Shown here piece after piece: positions 59,370 to 64,000 of a DNA stretch of 64,000 nt (its first letter is position 1; each line of letters opens with the position of its first letter). The notes under the pieces were generated by a model. That model was given only the letters and a program-made list of their open reading frames with translations, ran no database searches and was not told the DNA's origin. The position numbers and the translations under genes were made by a program. This stretch comes from Eimeria necatrix (taxonomy: Eukaryota; Apicomplexa; Conoidasida; Eucoccidiorida; Eimeriidae), in the NCBI RefSeq assembly GCF_000499385.1, contig NW_013652627.1:62001-126000 (forward strand). Direction: 5' to 3'.

Positions 59370-60744
59370 CGGTCACGGGTCTATTTTTTCTGCCACGGTG
59401 GACTACACTCCCAGTTAGGCCTGCTCATTTCCCGAATTCGATTCATCGGTTTTTCCGCTCAATGCTACTTGTGCAATCACAAGCTCAATGACCGGTGTCC
59501 CTTGAATTTCACGTTGAGCCGACCACATGCTGGGCTGGTAATCGATCACAGTAGCTCTTACGCGCACGCCCCAATTCAATGCCTATACGGTTACAGTTCC
59601 TGACTTTGTGCCTGGTTGTGCGGCTTTCTAAATTGCCGACCCTTTGCATCGAACTTTACCATGCGGTGTCGTTTTTGCAACCTTCGTAGCCTCAGCTCTT
59701 CTACCCTCAAATTATGTTGCCTTCAGATTACAGTCTACATGAACATGAACACTGCCCATGGGCACTCCTACCAGTTCCTGGCACAGTATAAGAGCATGTG
59801 CACGCAAGGTCCTTCTAAGTGCAGTGCCGTTCTCAATAAGCTGCTTATTCAAAAATAATACAGCATTGATGCAGTATTTGGTACACCAAAGTTGCCGAAC
59901 ACAATAAACATGCATTGCTCTAGCGCGCCAGAGGCCGAATGCCGTCAGTACAGGGGGTCGTAGTAGGGCAACTTAACAAGGGGACTTGAAGGCTCCACCA
60001 TAATCCATAGAGTCTTCATCAACAAAGAATGCATTGAGGAACACCGCAGCCACCTTTTAAAGCTGTTGTTCAGCACTTCTAATGAGCAGAGTGATATATA
60101 AGGGACATAGCCGCGTTTGCGAAGCTTGCCTAAACATTGACGCCAACAACAGTTCTCTGCTACATGCGTCTCTGGCTGAATCTGATACTGGCACAACTAG
60201 CGACGTTCTCACATAGATTATTCAAAAAACTCAAAAAATGGGTCCTTCTTCAAGAAGTAGCCAGTCCTTCGGGTCCTTGATACCCTACCCAGCACCCCGG
60301 AGTTACTGTACTACATAATACGGAGTTCCGCACCCGGTTGCACTACTATTATAGTTATAGTGACGTGCTATTTTTCGCAATAGCCTTCTACAGCATCTTG
60401 CGTTTTGGGCCAGACTACTTTTCTTCAGAGCAACTTTCCTCGATGTAGTCTTTAAAAGGAGAAAATTACATGTGGAATTTGACGGGCAGCTCATGCAGAC
60501 CATTAAATGGGCAGTGTGGGCTCCTCATCCCGGAAGCAACTTCCAACTTCGTACGGGCTAGTGCGAATCAACGCGCGCCATTGATGGCACAGATCTGCGT
60601 GATGGCACAGATGTGAGTGAGCACGTAAACGTATGCACCAAGGCATGGAAAGAAAGCGTGCTGCAGCTGTCAGCTTTATGACAGGCTCAGAGGCCTACGG
60701 TGAGGCTCGAATAACTGCAACGGAAGGCTTTCCGCAAATCTGAG

Positions 60745-61236
60745 ATGAGCACGGAAAGCGCAACTGAACAGGTCTGCCCCGTGCAGTGCAAGCAACCAAG
60801 CAATGAAAAGTACCTTGGATCTGGCATATATAATTGTTCATTCAAACACAAAACTCATCCAGTCTGCTGGACTCCAGAAGAATGCGCTAGACGTGGAGTA
60901 CGCCCGCAGCCCGCTGTGAAGCCTTGTATGCGTGCGCTCCAGCAAAATTGTTGGCTTTGTATTGAGTGGAGTGTCTGTCCTCAACTTATATCTAATAATA
61001 ATAATAAAAGATTCATACATTTGGAGTATTTAGGTGGTTTCGGCTATTGTTCGGACTGCGATTGTGCGTGTGCATGCGGAGGAGTGGCTCGCCTCTCTGG
61101 CCATGCACACCAGCAAAGTACCTTGAACGATAGCGTTAGCTTCCCAGCATTAAAAGCAAAGTTTCACACTGAGTCATTTGCTGCACGAACTTGTTCAGTA
61201 CTCAGCTGGGATCAGCGCCGTCCCCCTGTGGCGTAG
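60745..61236 (+). CDS. Possible Cys-rich hypothetical protein (low confidence)
   Basis: A 163-codon frame opens with ATG at 60745 (GAGATGAGC context) and ends at a stop before the next gene. It has fourteen or more cysteines, including closely spaced CSDCDCACACGG, but no signal peptide and no recognised domain, and includes an AATAATAAT microsatellite read as Asn. It may be chance. Its position about 70 bp before the downstream gene start also allows it to be leader sequence of that gene. Confidence 0.22.
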   Translation: MSTESATEQVCPVQCKQPSNEKYLGSGIYNCSFKHKTHPVCWTPEECARRGVRPQPAVKPCMRALQQNCWLCIEWSVCPQLISNNNNKRFIHLEYLGGFGYCSDCDCACACGGVARLSGHAHQQSTLNDSVSFPALKAKFHTESFAARTCSVLSWDQRRPPVA

Positions 61237-61306
61237 AATGACACATGCTTGCATATGTGTCTGTTATCCCGTTGTCTTTTTGCCACTGCCTGTAGCTTAA
61301 TTCATT

Positions 61307-62520
61307 ATGAAGGAGGAGTGTTCTCAGGCACTGAGCTCAGTGGACCCATCAGCCACGCGCCAAGACCCCAGCTCCCACTCGCAGACAGAGACCGTCCGAT
61401 CCAGCCCAAGAAGCACCCCTGATCCATCTGGGGAAATCGGCTACACGGGTGAGTCAAACGGAGAAAAAGGAAGCTCATCAGGGGAGGACAGTGACAAGTC
61501 CAATGCACTCAGTGCCAAGTACGTCGCCTACCTTGGCTGTATCAAAGACAACTGGTCCTCCTGTCATGCCGCAAAGCTGCTTGATGAAGAGCTCATTTCT
61601 TACCTACGTCCCCGTTTCGTGTTGCTTTCGACGCCACTCAAAGTCAGGGTGCTGACTTCCTTTCTTTACATTAAGGCCGACCTGGTACGCAGAACGGAGC
61701 ATCTAGCTAGGGTCTACCTGGTAGCACTGCTTTACTGATTTGCGCAAACCCAGGCTTAGGCCGTACCAGCTCTCTGCATTCATTCTGTTATTATGCACAA
61801 TGCAGAGGGAAAGATGCAGCGAAACACTGAGTGAAATCACCAAGGAGGGGGAGACGGACCCAAATGAATGGGTAAAGAAGCTTAGCCGCATCCTCGTAAG
61901 TCTTAAAGCCATGTCATTTTAGCTGTGCTTTCCAGTAATATGCGTAAGGGATCCACATTTGATGTAATTTTCGTTTTGATGACTCAGATTCCCTACATTA
62001 CGAGCGGACGCATAGACTTACGCGAGACAGACACCGAGACCGCTTTCAGGATTATCAATTTCCTCGACGAACAAAAAGGTCAGATGATTACTTCGATTAC
62101 TTAGAGCCGTCTTATCCCCAAGTCATTCGTACTGAGCACCGTGCAAGGTACTGTAGGTGCTCCGCTTGCTTGTTCAGAAGTATACGAAGCCCAACTATAG
62201 AAGTTCCTGTAGGCTCAGGAACATTGCGCAGCAAAAAAGCGCCACGTCTGTTTCTTTGACACAAGCTCGACAGTAGTGCTAGATCTGCGGCATGCTTTAA
62301 CTCAGCACTAAATCCACAGCAGGGCCCCTATCGCCAAAAAGCGGGACTCGAAGAGCAGCACATGTGTGAACCACACACTGAAATAGAATCCGCTTCTGCA
62401 GTGGCGGCAGCCGCGAGCAGCGAAGACCCACTGGTGAACCTGCTTAAACTACCGCAGAAAGGGGTTCTAGAAATGACCCTTTTCAACGCACGAGACAGCT
62501 TCGACAATCTTTTAAAGGGA
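61307..62520 (+). CDS. Unidentified multi-exon helical protein, incomplete model
   Basis: Starts with an ATG at 61307. Supported exons are 61307-61684, 61806-61895 and 61988-62078, which join in phase 0 with standard sites (ACCTG|GTACGC, ATGCAG|AGG; CTC|GTAAGT, ACTCAG|ATT). A fourth coding block, about 62324-62520, ends in LLKG|GTAAGT, but its phase does not match the third, so a small exon between them is likely missing. The first 65 residues are Ser/Thr/Glu-rich and disordered. Helical sequence follows: AYLGCIKDNWSSC, LLDEELISYLRPRF, then EWVKKLSRIL joined to IPYITSGRIDL, TAFRIINFLDEQK, and SFDNLLKG. The gene probably continues to the right, with candidate coding blocks near 62600-62760 and 63340-63720, one of which reads LLLFMPEHSVMHPGVHTEF before a GTAAGC donor. 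I do not recognise the family. Confidence 0.55.
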
Positions 62521-64000
62521 GTAAGTGCAAAAAAATATGACTCTCCTCGCATTTTGCTTTGTTACTGGTATGATTACTTGGCATTTTTAACTCTATTTCA
62601 GCTCTCCGTCCTTCAGGCTTCTGTGTGAGACTCTCCAATTCTTGCTCCCCGCTGTTTTATGGAACTTACCAGATTGTCCATCGGGGAACCCAGGAGCTAC
62701 GAAGGGCTCTGCGAGCGCAGCAGCAGCGAGAACGGAAGCAAAGTGAAGCAAGAAAGGATTTTCCACCCTGAAAACGGTGGAAGTTTTATATCGTTCTCAT
62801 GCAGAGCAAGCATTACGCGCAGTTGTCTACTACACCAAACTGCGAGATAGTGAAGCGAGAAGGATTATCCCAAGCTGGTGGTGAACGATATTGTAGCGCT
62901 TGTGTGTAAGGCATGTCAGGTAGAGTGTCCAGCACACCGAGCTGTCAAACACTTGCTGCGTTGCTGAAGGGTTTTGCCCCTGGCGTGGCGGCGGTCTCTC
63001 TCCTTTTTTTTGTAACGTTCGTCTTGCGTTGAACGTGCACTAAGTCCTTGTATGTTACTTCCGGTAGACTTTGGAGTAAGCAAAGTAGAACCAATCAAAT
63101 AACTGAGGAAAGAGCTTATCCAGGCTGGTAAACGGCCGCCCACTGTGCCCACCTTCCTTTGAAACAGTCCGAGGTCCTAATTCTTCAAAGCCTCTAGGTT
63201 TAAAATAATCAGTTCCAGGGAGGCGTACGTACCAAAGGACACGACTACGGGAACCTGGAGCTCAGTACATCCTCCATTTAAGAGGATCTGCGTGCCACTG
63301 AACGCATCCTGCTAAAAGCCACTTGCCCTGGCTTTCTACAGAGTGCCCCCGTTCTGCACTACTGCGCAACCTCTTCACACTACACCACCTTGGAAAGACG
63401 GCCTTCTACGTAGCAGTGCTCTGCAACGTGTCACTGGTCCTCTCTGGCCACTCTTGCCGCCCCCAAAACGGGAGGATGTTTGCTGAATGCTCGCTATGCC
63501 GTGCTGCGCACCTGCAAGACGCTCAAGACTTTATACACCGAGCTAACTTTAAGCATAAATTCTGGAAGGAGGGCAGCGAGCTGCGAAGCTCCCCGCTCCC
63601 ACTAAAATGGACCTGCGGACCTGGCACTGTCAAGGGGATCTTCTCCTCTTCATGCCAGAGCACAGCGTGATGCACCCTGGCGTTCATACAGAGTTTCCAC
63701 ACATGGCTGGTAAGCAAACGGTGACACAAGCTGAGCGGCAACTGCTAAATGCTACTCATCACCGCCCTATTTGCGCATCCAATACAGCCACCTCTGCGAT
63801 GGGTGCTTAAAAACATACCTCTCTCCTGCCCACAGAAAAAAAAAGGCATCGCGTGTTATGCAAAGCATCTCAATCAACACGGCTGACTAATGATATAATA
63901 TCACGGACTGGTATGAAAAGAGCCATGGCACGGATCATGCAAAATCAACAAGCGCCACGCTTTCTTAACGGAAGGACGCATCTTAACAAAACAAGCAGCC
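62521..64000 (+). other. Probable continuation of the unidentified gene, exons unresolved
   Basis: Contains an acceptor-like TATTTCAG near 62600 followed by two competing open frames (one reads YQIVHRGTQELRRALRAQQQ), and an open frame at about 63340-63670 after a CTACAG acceptor (LLRNLFTLHHLGKTAFYVAV). Phases do not close into one model. The last 250 bases have no coding signal. Confidence 0.3.

Larger units (their letters stand above)
54182..61306. other. 7-kb region without a convincing gene
   Basis: No long open frame and no recognisable family with confidence. It contains the hairpin at 55095-55131, the 167-bp inverted repeat at 56170-56698, the hairpin at 58671-58727 and the 36-bp duplication at 59298-59369. 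A short frame at 59104-59214 resembles the zinc-binding part of a retroelement integrase, and an ATG-started frame at 60745-61236 is listed separately. The mix suggests decayed mobile or repeat-derived DNA. Confidence 0.45.

Noticed and set aside
61307..62078. Assignment of the right-edge gene to a NELF subunit
   Set aside because: Helical content and a Ser-rich start suggested it, but no segment matched the family motifs well enough.

Overview
The window looks like genomic DNA of an apicomplexan, most probably a coccidian of the genus Eimeria. The reasons are the dense CAG-type trinucleotide runs that encode Gln/Ala/Ser tracts inside otherwise ordinary genes, the telomere-like CCCTAAA heptamers inside an intergenic region, genes split by many GT-AG introns of about 50-600 bp, and protein families shared with Toxoplasma and Plasmodium. 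No bacterial-style operon, CRISPR array, rRNA or convincing tRNA was seen. Gene models were built by hand from frames, phases and splice sites. Where phases close and the family alignment is continuous they are reliable; where they do not close this is stated.

Left end (1-9.6 kb): two minus-strand genes saturated with CAG repeats. One is a secreted Gln/Ala-rich protein running off the left edge. The other is an intron-poor protein of about 2,200 residues made largely of Gln, Ala and Ser runs. The 1.5 kb between them carries telomere-like heptamers and an 11-bp tandem repeat. A 4-kb gap follows.

Centre-left (13.4-27.3 kb): a TRF4/PAPD5-like non-canonical poly(A) polymerase (nuclear RNA tailing), a Patched/NPC1-like RND membrane protein with two 'GxxxDD/VDYS' cores (sterol or lipid transport), and a small secreted protein on the opposite strand.

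Centre (28.5-41.5 kb): an 831-residue MORN-repeat protein (9 exons, all phases closing), a CRAL-TRIO/SEC14-like lipid-binding protein with a putative secretory leader, a complete glyoxalase II (9 exons, 264 residues), and an Asterix-like subunit of the ER PAT chaperone complex.

Right (47-64 kb): a Cys-rich, poly-Gln protein with a compact C-terminal region spread over three exons, a complete mitochondrial carrier (4 exons, 394 residues), a 7-kb stretch without a convincing gene but with a 167-bp inverted repeat, two strong hairpins and a tandem duplication, and the start of an unidentified multi-exon gene running towards the right edge.

The genes look like independent housekeeping and lineage-specific loci rather than one pathway. 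I found no coherent new system. The more unusual items are the secreted poly-Gln gene at the edge, the large insertion in the catalytic domain of the poly(A) polymerase, the leader-bearing CRAL-TRIO protein with an apparent 31-nt intron or frame break, two probable GC-AG introns, and the inverted-repeat element near 56.4 kb.
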